A stretch of DNA of 64,000 nt from Nocardiopsis sp. CNT312 (GCF_000515115.1 NZ_AZXF01000021.1:1-64000), one strand, 5' to 3'. Shown: positions 17,501 through 28,632, numbered from the stretch's first letter. The notes: generated from the letters alone by a model not told the origin. Made by a program: numbers and translations.

Positions 17501-18457
17501 ATGTTCAGCACCCCGAGCGCTCCCCTGGGCGCGTCGGTCACCGCCTTCGGCGAGTACCAGCCGCCGAAGGTCGTGACCAACGCCGACCTCGAGGCCAGGG
17601 TCGACACCAGCGACGAGTGGATCCAGAGCCGCGTCGGCATCAGGGAGCGCCGCATCGCCGGCCCCGAGGACACCGTCGAGAGCATGGCCGTGGCCGCCGG
17701 AGGCAAGGCGCTGGCCGCCGGAGGCCTGTCCCCCGAGGACATCGACCTGGTGATCGTCGCCACCTGCACGGTGACCGACCAGATCCCCAACGCCGCGGCG
17801 ACCGTCGCCGCCCGGCTGGGGATCCACGCTCCCGGTGCCTTCGACCTCAACGCCGCCTGCGCGGGCTTCTGCTACGCGCTGGCCGCCGCCTCGGACGCGG
17901 TCCGCGGCGGCAGCGCGCGCAACGTCCTGGTCATCGGCTCCGAGAAGCTCAGCGACTGGATGGACTGGGACGACCGCTCCACGTGCGTGATCTTCGCCGA
18001 CGGTGCCGGGGCCGCGGTGGTCTCCGCCACCGAGGAGCACCGGATCGGCCCGGTGGTCTGGGGCTCCTCCGGCGACCGCGCCGACAAGATCTACCTGCGC
18101 GAGCACAAGTACCTCCACCAGGAGGGCCAGGCGGTCTTCCGCTGGACCACCACGGAGCTGTACGGGGTCGCCCTGAAGGCCATGGAGAGGGCCGGTGTGG
18201 AGCCCTCGGAGCTGACGGCCTTCGTCCCCCACCAGGCGAACCTGCGGATCGTGGAGGCCATCGCACGCAAGCTGGGCGCGCCCCAGGCACGCGTGGCCCG
18301 CGATATCGTCACCGCTGGAAACACCTCTTCAGCGTCCATCCCTCTCGCCCTGGGGCGCATGGTCGGACGCGGAGAGCTGCCCTCGGGGAGCACCGTCCTC
18401 ACTTTGGGCTTCGGTGCGGGGCTGGCCTACGCCGCCCAGGTGATCCGCCTTCCCTGA
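17501..18457 (+). CDS. fabH: beta-ketoacyl-ACP synthase III
   Basis: FabH starts fatty acid chains by condensing an acyl-CoA primer with malonyl-ACP; in actinomycetes it usually prefers branched primers. The 318-residue enzyme has the complete Cys-His-Asn triad: Cys120 in LNAACAGF, His244 in VPHQANLRI and Asn274 in AGNTSSAS. ATG 17501 follows AGGAAGG by 6 nt and lies 2 bp after the fabD stop. It precedes acpP by 90 bp. Confidence 0.97.
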   Translation: MFSTPSAPLGASVTAFGEYQPPKVVTNADLEARVDTSDEWIQSRVGIRERRIAGPEDTVESMAVAAGGKALAAGGLSPEDIDLVIVATCTVTDQIPNAAATVAARLGIHAPGAFDLNAACAGFCYALAAASDAVRGGSARNVLVIGSEKLSDWMDWDDRSTCVIFADGAGAAVVSATEEHRIGPVVWGSSGDRADKIYLREHKYLHQEGQAVFRWTTTELYGVALKAMERAGVEPSELTAFVPHQANLRIVEAIARKLGAPQARVARDIVTAGNTSSASIPLALGRMVGRGELPSGSTVLTLGFGAGLAYAAQVIRLP

Positions 18458-18547
18458 TCCGTACAGTCCCTCGCGGCAGTGCCGCACGAGACACCCCGGG
18501 CACGGGGGGCTCCCCGAGCCGGAACACTAAGCAAGGAGAGAACACAC

Positions 18548-18787
18548 ATGGCCCACAGCGAGCAGGAGATCCTGGACGGACTCGCCGAGATCATCGAGGA
18601 GATCGTCGGTACCGAGCCCTCCGAGGTCACCCCGGAGAAGAGCTTCGTCGACGACCTGGACATCGACTCGCTGTCCATGGTGGAGATCGCCGTCTCCGCC
18701 CAGGACAAGTTCGGTGTGGAGATCCCCGACGACCAGCTCAAGGACCTCAAGACGGTCCAGGACGTCGTCACCTTCATCCAGAAGTAG
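18548..18787 (+). CDS. acpP: acyl carrier protein
   Basis: The 79-residue acidic four-helix protein carries growing acyl chains on a phosphopantetheine arm. The attachment Ser41 lies in LDIDSLSMVEI. The start ATG has AAGGAG upstream, and the intergenic leader is lower in GC than its surroundings, consistent with strong expression. It lies between fabH and fabF, the standard actinobacterial order. Confidence 0.97.
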   Translation: MAHSEQEILDGLAEIIEEIVGTEPSEVTPEKSFVDDLDIDSLSMVEIAVSAQDKFGVEIPDDQLKDLKTVQDVVTFIQK

Positions 18788-18893
18788 CGTCGCCCGGGCC
18801 GCCGGCCACCCGTCGGCGGCCCGGCCAAGAACCCCGCCAACGCCTCCCGGCACACCGCGGCCGGGCCAGATCCACGAGAAGGGCGATCGGATC

Positions 18894-20132
18894 ATGTCCC
18901 AGACCGATGTCGTCGTCACCGGCCTCGGCGCCACCACCCCCCTCGGGGGTGACGTCGCGACCACATGGTCCGCACTGCTCGAAGGCCGGTCCGGTATCAG
19001 CATGCTGGACCCCGACTGGCATGAGGCGCTCCCGGTGCACTTCGCCGGGCGCATCGCGCAGGAACCCTCCGAGAAGCTGCCCCGCCCGAGGCTGCGCCGC
19101 CTCGACCGCACCCAGCAGTTCGCGCTGATCGCCGCTCAGGAGGCCTGGGCCGACGCGGGCTCACCCGAGGTCGACCCGCTCCGCCTGGGAGCCGTCGTCT
19201 CCAGCGGTATCGGCGGCATCCTCACCATCCTGGAGCAGTACGACACCTTCCGCGAGAAGGGCTGGAAGCGGGTCTCCCCGTTCACCGTGCCCATGCTCAT
19301 GCCCAACAGCCCCGCCGCCGCGGTCTCCCTGGAGTTCACCGCACGTGCCGGGGCGCACGCGCCGGTGAGCGCCTGTGCCTCCAGCGCCGAGGCCATCGCC
19401 AACGCCGTCGACATGATCCGCGCCGGCCGCGCCGACATCGTGATCGCGGGCGGCACCGAGGCTGCGATCCACCCGCTGAACATCGCCTCGTTCGCGTCCA
19501 TGCGCGCCCTGTCCACCCGCAACGACGACCCGCAGGGCGCCTCCCGCCCCTGGGACGTGAGCCGCGACGGGTTCGTCATGGGCGAGGGCGCGGGCATCGT
19601 GGTCCTGGAGTCGGCCGAGCACGCCGCCAGGCGCGGCGCCCGGGTGTACGCGCACGCCGTCGGGGTGGGCTACACCAACGACGCCCACGACATCGTCCAG
19701 CCCGACCCCGAGGGCACGGGCCAGACGCGGGCGATCCACCAGGCGCTCGGCGACGCCGACCTCGCGCCGAGCGACATCGTGCACGTCAACGCGCACGCCA
19801 CGTCCACACCCGCCGGCGACGTGGCCGAGACCGTGGCGATCCGCACCGCGCTCGGCGACTCCGCCGCCGACCGGGTCGCGGTGACCTCCACCAAGTCGAT
19901 GACCGGCCACCTGCTGGGCGGCGCGGGTGCGGTGGAGTCGATCGCCACGGTCCTGGCCCTGCACGAGGGCCGGATCCCGCCGACGATCAACATCGACGAA
20001 CTCGACCCGAACGCGGTCGTGGACATCGTCCGCGACAAGCCGCGGGACCTGCCCGGGGGCGACGCCGCGGCGATCAACGAGTCCTTCGGCTTCGGCGGCC
20101 ACAACGTCGCTCTGGTGTTCCGGCGGCCCTGA
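18894..20132 (+). CDS. fabF: beta-ketoacyl-ACP synthase II
   Basis: FabF elongates acyl-ACP by two carbons. The 412-residue enzyme has the Cys-His-His triad: Cys161 in VSACASSAEA, one His in NAHATSTPAGD and one in KSMTGHLLGGAGA. The C-terminal NESFGFGGHN glycine-rich loop is also present. ATG 18894 follows AGAAGGGCGATC. A strong hairpin just after the stop ends the fab operon. Confidence 0.97.
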   Translation: MSQTDVVVTGLGATTPLGGDVATTWSALLEGRSGISMLDPDWHEALPVHFAGRIAQEPSEKLPRPRLRRLDRTQQFALIAAQEAWADAGSPEVDPLRLGAVVSSGIGGILTILEQYDTFREKGWKRVSPFTVPMLMPNSPAAAVSLEFTARAGAHAPVSACASSAEAIANAVDMIRAGRADIVIAGGTEAAIHPLNIASFASMRALSTRNDDPQGASRPWDVSRDGFVMGEGAGIVVLESAEHAARRGARVYAHAVGVGYTNDAHDIVQPDPEGTGQTRAIHQALGDADLAPSDIVHVNAHATSTPAGDVAETVAIRTALGDSAADRVAVTSTKSMTGHLLGGAGAVESIATVLALHEGRIPPTINIDELDPNAVVDIVRDKPRDLPGGDAAAINESFGFGGHNVALVFRRP

Positions 20133-20146
20133 GCCCGGTCGAACGC

Positions 20147-20178
20147 ACGGCCCCTGGAAGTCCTCTTCCGGGGGCCGT
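20147..20178 (+). terminator. terminator of the fab operon
   Basis: ACGGCCCCTGGAAG pairs with CTTCCGGGGGCCGT (one wobble) across a 4-nt loop, 14 bp after the fabF stop. There is no T-run, as is usual in high-GC actinobacteria. Confidence 0.8.
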
Positions 20179-20242
20179 CGCCCTCTCCCGCGGGTGAGCA
20201 GAGCATACGGTCGTTCGAGACATGGTGAACACGCGTGAAGTT

Positions 20243-20256
20243 CTGCTGAACAGCAG
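20243..20256. repeat. palindrome in the leader of the EAL-CBS gene
   Basis: CTGCTG-AA-CAGCAG is a perfect 14-bp palindrome about 40 bp before the preferred start of the next gene. It could be an operator or part of a leader hairpin. If the earlier ATG at 20222 is used it is inside the coding sequence. Confidence 0.35.
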
Positions 20257-20293
20257 TACACATGCCTTTCTCCGCACCTCGGGTGGGAGCACC

Positions 20294-21481
20294 ATGGGGA
20301 TCGTGTCTGTGCAAGCGTCCCAGTATCATGCCGGTTCATCCTCCATCGAAACGAGCGCTCCCGAGGTGCACCGCTCCTCTCGCTCCATCGCGCACCGGCC
20401 GGTCGTGGACCTGGAGTCGGGTGCGGTTCTCGCGGTCGAGGTGGTCGCCTCTCCCCCGCCCGTGCCCCGGAGCGCTTCCGGCGCGGTGACCCCCCGGGAA
20501 CAGATCCTCATCGCCGAGTGGCTCGTGAACCTGATCGGCCAGTCCGGCGCTTCGGGAACCCTGCTGCCGCTGGTGCTCCCACTGCCCGCACGGATGCTCA
20601 CCGCGGGGGACGAGTTCGTCTCCCTGCTCGACAGCCGCCTGCGCCGCTCCGGTCGGCGCCCCAGCGACATCACGCTCATGCTCAGCCCCGAGCTGTCCGC
20701 CCTGCCCAGGCAGTTCGTCACCTCGGGCGTGGCCCGGCTCAGGTCGGCCGGGTTCCGGTGCGGGTTCGGTACCGCGCTGGTCAGCCCGGACCTGGTCCTG
20801 GAGACGGTGCCCTACCTCATCCGTCTCGACCCGTCGATCGTGTCGGACGTGGCCTCGGACCAGCGCAGGACCACCGTGGTGGAGGGCCTGGCCCGGATCG
20901 GTCGCGGCAGTGGTGTGTACTCCATGGCCTCGGGGATCAAGCACGGCGAGGACGTGGTCCGCCTGCGCCGCTGCGGCCTGCGGGTGGGGACCGGCCCGTT
21001 CTTCGCCGAGGACACCTGGCTTCCGGGCGAGCGTGTGACCCCGGTTCCCGAGCCGACCGCCGACGCCCAGGACCAGCAGGACTCCGGTCCGCAGATCACC
21101 GAGTTCATGCTGCCGCCGGTCGGCTTCGGTGCCGACGTGAGCTGCGATGAGGTCCTGGACGCCTTCACCGGCGACACCGCGCTCAACAGCGCGGTCCTCA
21201 TCGACCACCGGGACCGCCCTCTGGGCGTGATCGACCGGACCCGGTTCCTGCTGTCGGTGACCGGCAGGTACGGGCACGCGCTGCACGCCAAGCGTCCGGC
21301 GCTGCGGCTGGCCGAGCCGCCCCGGACGGTTCCGGCGTGGATGTCGGCGATCGCCGCACTGCGGGTGGCCGGGCAGGACAACGCGCGTGTCTACGACGAC
21401 ATGATCGCCACCAATGCCTACGGCCAGGTCGTGGGCGTGGTCCACGTGGCCGACCTGATCCAGTCGCTCTCCCGGAGCTGA
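20294..21481 (+). CDS. degenerate EAL-domain protein with CBS pair
   Basis: The 395-residue protein starts with an EAL-like phosphodiesterase fold (about 30-240) and ends with a CBS-domain pair (about 270-395; NSAVLIDHRDRPLGVIDRT and VYDDMIATNAYGQVVGVVHVADL). The signature EAL is replaced by EVV at 49-51, and most acidic metal ligands of c-di-GMP phosphodiesterases are absent, so it is probably not catalytic. A nucleotide-sensing or c-di-GMP-binding role is inference. ATG 20294 has GGTGGGAGC before it; an in-frame ATG at 20222 is the alternative. It follows fabF but beyond a terminator. Confidence 0.75.
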   Translation: MGIVSVQASQYHAGSSSIETSAPEVHRSSRSIAHRPVVDLESGAVLAVEVVASPPPVPRSASGAVTPREQILIAEWLVNLIGQSGASGTLLPLVLPLPARMLTAGDEFVSLLDSRLRRSGRRPSDITLMLSPELSALPRQFVTSGVARLRSAGFRCGFGTALVSPDLVLETVPYLIRLDPSIVSDVASDQRRTTVVEGLARIGRGSGVYSMASGIKHGEDVVRLRRCGLRVGTGPFFAEDTWLPGERVTPVPEPTADAQDQQDSGPQITEFMLPPVGFGADVSCDEVLDAFTGDTALNSAVLIDHRDRPLGVIDRTRFLLSVTGRYGHALHAKRPALRLAEPPRTVPAWMSAIAALRVAGQDNARVYDDMIATNAYGQVVGVVHVADLIQSLSRS

Positions 21482-21556
21482 CGCGCATTCGGGCGGCCTC
21501 CGCGGCGGGGGCCGCGCACGCGGTGCGGCCGTCCCGCGGGGACGGCTCCGGACGAG

Positions 21557-22429
21557 TCAGCCGACGCCCTCGTCCAAGGCGCGGGCCATCCTGAGCCGGG
21601 TGGCCTCGTCATGGAGGTAGTCCAGCGCCGGGCGCTTGGGGAGCCGCCCGTCCCCCGAGGAGCGGCCCATGGCCCTGCGGCTCAGCCACGGGACGAGGTA
21701 CTGGCGCGCCCAGCGGCGGTTCTCGCGACGGCGCAGGATGCGCGGGACCTCCCGGGGCGGGGTGTCCCACGGGTCCTCCCAGTCCTTGCGCGAGCCCATC
21801 GGGACGCCGAGGAGGTCGGCGATACGGGCGGCGACGATCTGGTGGCCGTCGCTGTTCATGTGCAGGCGGTCCTCGCTCCAGGCACGGGGGTCGGCCAGGG
21901 AGGTGAGCGCCCACATGTCCACGATCTCCGCGCCGGTGCGCTCGGCGACGGCGCGCATGTGCATGCTGAAGACGGCGATACGGCCGCGGTAGTAGCGCAG
22001 TACGGGGATCCACCCGGTGTCGTGGCCGGACACGATCACCACGCGCAGGCCCGCGTCGCGCAGGCGGCGGATCCCGCGTTCGAACTGCTCTCCGAGCCGG
22101 TCCAGGTTCCTGCCGGGCAGCAGCACGTCGTTCCCGCCGGCCAGGACGGTCACCAGGTCCGGCCGCCACTCCAGGGTCTGCTCCGTCTGCTCGCCGAAGA
22201 TGTGGCGCATGCGCCGGCCGCGCACGGCCAGGTTGGCGTAGCGGAAGTCGGGGGTGAACGAACCCAGGTGGTCGGCGAGCCGGTCGGCGAATCCCCGGTA
22301 GGCCCCTCCGGGACCGCTGCCGTCGTCGATCCCCTCGGTGATACTGTCACCGATCGCGACATAGGAGCGGATGACATCCGGTCTACTCACACGCGCGACC
22401 GCAGGGGGATTCGTCTCTAGGTCTGTCAC
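21557..22429 (-). CDS. SGNH/GDSL hydrolase
   Basis: The 290-residue protein has all four SGNH blocks: the nucleophile in VAIGDSITEG, the oxyanion Gly in the YANLAVRG region, LAGGNDVLLPG, and D-x2-H in EDRLHMNSDGHQ. No signal peptide is evident, so it is probably cytoplasmic. The C-terminal 70 residues are basic and charged. Neither GTG 22429 nor the later GTG 22390 has a clear ribosome-binding site, so the N-terminus is uncertain. The substrate (ester or acyl) is not predictable. Confidence 0.85.
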   Translation of the reverse strand: MTDLETNPPAVARVSRPDVIRSYVAIGDSITEGIDDGSGPGGAYRGFADRLADHLGSFTPDFRYANLAVRGRRMRHIFGEQTEQTLEWRPDLVTVLAGGNDVLLPGRNLDRLGEQFERGIRRLRDAGLRVVIVSGHDTGWIPVLRYYRGRIAVFSMHMRAVAERTGAEIVDMWALTSLADPRAWSEDRLHMNSDGHQIVAARIADLLGVPMGSRKDWEDPWDTPPREVPRILRRRENRRWARQYLVPWLSRRAMGRSSGDGRLPKRPALDYLHDEATRLRMARALDEGVG

Positions 22430-23004
22430 GTCAACCAATCGTCCGGCTCGGTCACCCCGCGGCCAGTGGGTCCGCAGACGGGGCGAAAGTCCTGCTGGGG
22501 CCGCGTGCGGCCGCTGGTCCCGGGCCCGGAAGCGCCGACCGGTGGTCGGCTGTGGAGCGGCCACCCTGCCAGAGTCCGTTCGGGCGAGGACAGTGCCGCC
22601 AAGCATACCCGCGCATGGGGTCGCAGTGCCGAAACAGGGAGCATCAAGGCACCCGATCAGCCATGGAGAGAGAGTTAATCGACTATGAATCGGGACATAG
22701 CCCCCCTTGCGCGCCCTACAATGAGTACCGTCGATATCGAACGTCGAACAGACTGGTCACAGGAAAGTCGACGAACCCGTGGGGCCCCGGGACTACCCAT
22801 GTGGCGCTGGGCGACGTACGATCACGGACGACACGTACTCACGGCACCCCTGTCCCCCGGTCAGCCGTGCTCGACTGGTCGGCGTCGGCTCGGTCGGCCG
22901 CGTCCCGGTCGGGTGATGGGCGAATGCTGTGGTGCGCCGAACCGAAGGCCCGTGCGGTTCCTCCAATTCACGTGCAGTCACCAGGAGGTCGAGGTCCCCA
23001 GCGG
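22430..23004. other. 575-bp divergent intergenic region, promoter-like
   Basis: A frame is open across most of this stretch, but its product is rich in Arg, Ser and Cys with no family resemblance. GC drops sharply around 22660-22760. There the sequence contains TACAAT at 22717-22722, a consensus-like -10 box. A good -35 at 17 bp is not visible. If transcription starts near 22730, the downstream gene has a leader of about 275 nt. Confidence 0.4.
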
Positions 23005-25302
23005 ATGAACGCCGTCTCCCCGATCTGCCTCGTCGACCTCGCCCCCGCCCTGCGGTGGTCGCGCTCGCAGGACGTGGCACCCCTGCTCCGCCACGATCGG
23101 CTCATCGAAGGCTGGTGGCACTCGCTACCCGTCTCCCAGGTCCTGGACATCGCCGGACCGCCCTGGCTCGCCCACGGCATCGCCCGTCTGGCCGCGGAGC
23201 AGTGGGGACACGTTCCCCTGGCCTCGTTCCTGCCCAGTCTGCAGGCCCAGAGGGTGGACTGCTCGGAGCTGTCCGACCCCGTCCGCGGCGCTGTCGCCTC
23301 CGCTGCCGGGGACTGGGAGCGCCTCATCGCGGCCACGCCGCAGGAGATCAGCTCGTGGCCGATCAGCGGCTGCGGCGCGCTCGACATCATCAGCACGGTC
23401 GCCTGGCGGGCCCTCCAGCCCTGCTGCGACCTGCCCAGCGGCCCCACGCCCTCGCCCGCGCTGATGCTGGAGGCCGTGCGCACCATCTCCCACTGGCTGC
23501 CCGACTCGGCCCCCGACCACGTGCGCAGCGCACTGGACTACCTCACCAACGCCACCGGGGTGGGCGAGGGGCCCGGGGCCTCCGAGGGTGCCGGGCACGA
23601 CCCGGCACCTCCGCAGACCCCGGCGACCCACGCCATCCGCACCCTGCGGGCCCTGCGCGCCCAGCGTGACGAGGAGCGGCGGCGCGTCCCCGAGAAGGCG
23701 ACCGGAACCGAGGGGCCCGGTAGCGCCCCCGGCGGCGCGCCCATCAGCATGGTCAGTTCGGCCGCCATGATCCCGGGCGGTGCCGAGGCCGTGTCGGACG
23801 CGGACAGGGACGGCGGTATAGGGGACCTGCGTTCGCAGTTCCGCAGTTCCCTGCTGGGCCCGGGCCGGACCTTGCGCCGCCCCTCGTTCAGCCGCCCCAA
23901 GGCGATGCGCTCCGACCACGTGGAGGCGCAGCCCCCGGTGCCCGCGCTCGGCGAGCACCCCCTGGTGGACCTGGTCGACGGCATGTTCCGTTCCTGGCCC
24001 GAGCTGGAGCGCACCGTGGCGGCCGAGCGTCTCTTCGCCACCGACCCCATCAGCATCAGGGTGCTCTCGGAGCAGATCGCGGTGGACGTCACCGAGCTCC
24101 GCGCGGCCCAGCGCAAGGTGGAGGAGCGCCTCCTGCGCTGGCTCAACTCCCCCGAGAGCGGTCAGATCACCAAGCACCTGCGCGACCTGTCCGAGCAGCT
24201 GGGATCGGCGACGACGATCGACCGGCTCATCAACGCGCACGCGGACCACCCCGTGAACGTGCCCACCCTGCACACCCCGCTGTGGCGCGTGGTCATCACC
24301 CTGTTCACCGACCGCAGGATGCACAACGGCTGGCTCATCGCCGATGATCCCAACCGCCTGCGCTGGCAGACCCGCGAACTCCTGGGCGACGCCCCCGACA
24401 TGACCGAGGCCGGGATCCGGCTGGGCCGGATCGGCATCCGCCAGCAGGAACTGCGGGCCTGGCTGCTGAGCACCCCCGGGGTCAGCCTCAAGGAGGGGCG
24501 CGTGCTCGTGGACCCCTCCGTCCCCATGGAGGCACCGACCAACCCAGGCCCCGCGGACACCTCCAGCCCCACGACGGAGAACGGACTGCCGATCCGGCGC
24601 CGCCTGGAGGGCCCGGAGAGCCCGCCCCCCTCCCCGCAGGCAGCCTCGGGCCTTCCGTACCAGGACGCCCAGCAGGCGTCGGCACCGTTCGGCGGCCCCT
24701 CCCCGGTACCGCCGCGGGCGGCGGTACGTCCGGGGGGCGGCCCCGTTCAGCAGTCGGCGGCGCACGACCGCCCGTCGATGGCCGCGCGCTGCTTCCACGC
24801 CCCCGACGGGCGCTGGTGGCACCGGGTCGACATCACCGCCGACCACCTCAACGGGGCACCCGTCGCGGTCCCCACCGGCTACGCCGTGCACCTGGGGCTG
24901 CAACCGGGGCGCCTGCTGTGCCTCACGGCCCCCGGTGCCGACCTCCTGGTACTGGTCTGGCGGGACCAGCCCGCGTTCGACTCCCTGCGGCCCCTGCTGC
25001 GCCGCCAGGCGGCCCAGCCCGGCGACCGGATGTTCATCACCGTGACCGGGGACCGGCTCGACGCGCGCAAGCTTCCCGCCACCGACCTGAGCGGCTTCCC
25101 GCCGGCCTCGCGCGCCCTGCACCTGAGCGGCTACACGGCGCACGCCTCCACGGAGGAAGCGCTGGGGATCCTCTCCCGGCGGATCACCGACGGCGAGGAG
25201 CGGCTTCCGGCCGATCCGCAGGCGCTCATCGACCGCCTCGAACTGCGCGGGGACACCGACATCGCCGGGGAGCTGCGCGCCGGGCTGTTCGCCGCCCGCT
25301 GA
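23005..25302 (+). CDS. orphan protein with sigma-region-4-like segment
   Basis: I do not recognise this 765-residue protein. Residues 1-185 are compact and helical. Residues 185-315 are a low-complexity Pro/Gly/Ala/Ser linker. Residues 336-380 (ERLFATDPISIRVLSEQIAV onward to EERLLRWL) have the pattern of a sigma-70 region-4 helix-turn-helix. Residues 400-505 resemble a winged-helix DNA-binding unit. A second Pro-rich linker (510-640) precedes a C-terminal globular domain (640-765). This suggests a large DNA-binding regulator, which is inference. ATG 23005 is preferred; GAGG lies 12 nt upstream. Confidence 0.7.
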   Translation: MNAVSPICLVDLAPALRWSRSQDVAPLLRHDRLIEGWWHSLPVSQVLDIAGPPWLAHGIARLAAEQWGHVPLASFLPSLQAQRVDCSELSDPVRGAVASAAGDWERLIAATPQEISSWPISGCGALDIISTVAWRALQPCCDLPSGPTPSPALMLEAVRTISHWLPDSAPDHVRSALDYLTNATGVGEGPGASEGAGHDPAPPQTPATHAIRTLRALRAQRDEERRRVPEKATGTEGPGSAPGGAPISMVSSAAMIPGGAEAVSDADRDGGIGDLRSQFRSSLLGPGRTLRRPSFSRPKAMRSDHVEAQPPVPALGEHPLVDLVDGMFRSWPELERTVAAERLFATDPISIRVLSEQIAVDVTELRAAQRKVEERLLRWLNSPESGQITKHLRDLSEQLGSATTIDRLINAHADHPVNVPTLHTPLWRVVITLFTDRRMHNGWLIADDPNRLRWQTRELLGDAPDMTEAGIRLGRIGIRQQELRAWLLSTPGVSLKEGRVLVDPSVPMEAPTNPGPADTSSPTTENGLPIRRRLEGPESPPPSPQAASGLPYQDAQQASAPFGGPSPVPPRAAVRPGGGPVQQSAAHDRPSMAARCFHAPDGRWWHRVDITADHLNGAPVAVPTGYAVHLGLQPGRLLCLTAPGADLLVLVWRDQPAFDSLRPLLRRQAAQPGDRMFITVTGDRLDARKLPATDLSGFPPASRALHLSGYTAHASTEEALGILSRRITDGEERLPADPQALIDRLELRGDTDIAGELRAGLFAAR

Positions 25303-25309
25303 GCCCGCC

Positions 25310-25345
25310 CGAGAAGGCTTCCGGAGCGCCCGGGGAGCCTTCTCG
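25310..25345. terminator. hairpin terminator after the 765-residue gene
   Basis: CGAGAAGGCT (25310-25319) pairs perfectly with AGCCTTCTCG (25336-25345). Three more pairs extend inward, leaving a 10-nt loop. It lies 8 bp after the stop. Confidence 0.8.
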
Positions 25346-25403
25346 CGTCCGTGGCGCGTCCACCACCCGAAAACGGTTCGGAGACCTGGCACGAACCGAC
25401 CCT

Positions 25404-25660
25404 ATGCGCCGTGGGTGAGGCCCTGCCTCACCCTTGCGAGGCGGTCCTCCACGACGTCCTCCGCGCCCCCGACCGGGCCGCGGCGCCCGACCTCCGGGCG
25501 TGGACCGGTTCGGGCTGCGCCCGCGCGTGGCGACCGCCGACGGGGACCACGACGTGCGGCTGCCCTTCTCCCGGCCCGCGCGCAGCGGGCACGACCTGGC
25601 CCACCAGGTGCACCTCCTGACCGGCACCGCCCACCACCGAGCCGGACACGGGTGCGGGCC
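25404..25660 (+). pseudogene. probable frameshifted DUF2470 remnant
   Basis: This stretch lies in the 398-bp gap before the suf operon. One frame reads HPCEAVLHDVLRAPDRAA and another, from about 25498, reads VDRFGLRPRVATADGDHDVR then LPFSRPARSGHDLAHQVHLL. The second string resembles the C-terminal strand-helix end of actinobacterial DUF2470/HugZ-like proteins (DRYG...VRLPFPRP). A single frameshift near 25495 would join them. No good start codon or ribosome-binding site precedes. The rest of the gap shows nothing. Confidence 0.35.
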
Positions 25661-25700
25661 GGGACCCGAAGGTCACCGGCCCGCCCGTTCACGCTCCGAC

Positions 25701-26069
25701 TCAGACGTTGAAGCCCAGCATGCGAAGCTGGTCGCGGCCGTCGTCGGTGATCTTGTCCGGGCCCCACGGCGGCATCCAGACCCAGTTGATGCGCACCTCG
25801 CGCTCGAACTCGTCCAGCGCGCTGGTGGCCTGGTCCTCGATGACGTCGGTCAGCGGGCACGCCGCACTCGTGAGGGTCATGTCCAGGGTGATGACGTCGT
25901 CGTCGGCGTTCACCCCGTACAGCAGCCCCAGGTCCACGACGTTGACGCCCAGCTCGGGGTCGATCACGTCCTTGAGCGCCTCACCGATCTCCTCGACCAA
26001 CTGCTCCGCCTCGGCGGAGAGCGACGCGGCCGACTCGGGGGCCTCCGTCGTCGTCTCGTTCTCACTCAT
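25701..26069 (-). CDS. SufT-like MIP18/DUF59 Fe-S assembly factor
   Basis: The 122-residue protein has the DUF59 core: DVIDPELGVNVVDLGLLYGV, then MTLTSAACPLTDVIEDQ with the conserved cysteine, and VWMPPWGPDKIT. SufT-type proteins help mature Fe-S proteins when cluster demand is high. Its ATG overlaps the sufU stop by one base (TGATG), so it is the last gene of the suf operon and translationally coupled. Confidence 0.92.
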   Translation of the reverse strand: MSENETTTEAPESAASLSAEAEQLVEEIGEALKDVIDPELGVNVVDLGLLYGVNADDDVITLDMTLTSAACPLTDVIEDQATSALDEFEREVRINWVWMPPWGPDKITDDGRDQLRMLGFNV

Positions 26070-26542
26070 CAGACGCTCTCCTTCTCGAAGGACTGCGACA
26101 CCGCGTCCTTCCACGCCATCCACCCCAGCAGGGCGCACTTGACCCGCGCGGGGTACTTCGACACTCCGGCGAACGCGACCGCGTCCTCCAGTACGTCCTC
26201 GTCCGGTTCGCCCTGACCCCTGGACTGCATCAGCTCGGTGAACGCCTCCAGGGTGGCCATGCCCTCGGCGACCGTCCGCCCGATGAGCAGGTCGGTCAGC
26301 ACCGAGGTGCTGGCCTGGCTGATGGAGCAGCCCATCCCCTCGTAGGAGACGTCGCTGACGACCGCGTGGTCGTCGAGCGCCGCACCGTCGGCCGGAGTCA
26401 GCGCCACCCGGAGCGTCACCTCGTCCCCGCACGTGGGGTTGATGTGGTGCGCCTCCGCGTTGTGCGGATCACGCAGCCCCTTGTGGTGGGGGTTGCGGTA
26501 GTGGTCCAGGATGATCTCCTGGTACATCGCGTCCAACTGCAT
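26069..26542 (-). CDS. sufU: Fe-S cluster assembly protein SufU
   Basis: SufU accepts sulfur from SufS for cluster assembly; in Gram-positive bacteria it acts as a zinc-dependent sulfurtransferase. The 157-residue protein has the ligand set Cys38 and Asp40 in NPTCGDEV, Cys72 in GMGCSIS and Cys136 in RVKCALLGW. The 18-20 residue insertion typical of SufU versus IscU lies before Cys136. The start is 20 bp after the sufS stop. Confidence 0.95.
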   Translation of the reverse strand: MQLDAMYQEIILDHYRNPHHKGLRDPHNAEAHHINPTCGDEVTLRVALTPADGAALDDHAVVSDVSYEGMGCSISQASTSVLTDLLIGRTVAEGMATLEAFTELMQSRGQGEPDEDVLEDAVAFAGVSKYPARVKCALLGWMAWKDAVSQSFEKESV

Positions 26543-26562
26543 GGTCAGGCTGTTTCCTCGTG

Positions 26563-28625
<2,063 letters not shown>

Positions 28626-28632
28626 TTCAGCC

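Noticed and set aside
22552..23004. N-terminal extension of the 765-residue protein by 151 residues
   Set aside because: The extension is Arg/Ser/Cys-rich, lies in AT-richer DNA with promoter features, and looks like translated non-coding sequence.
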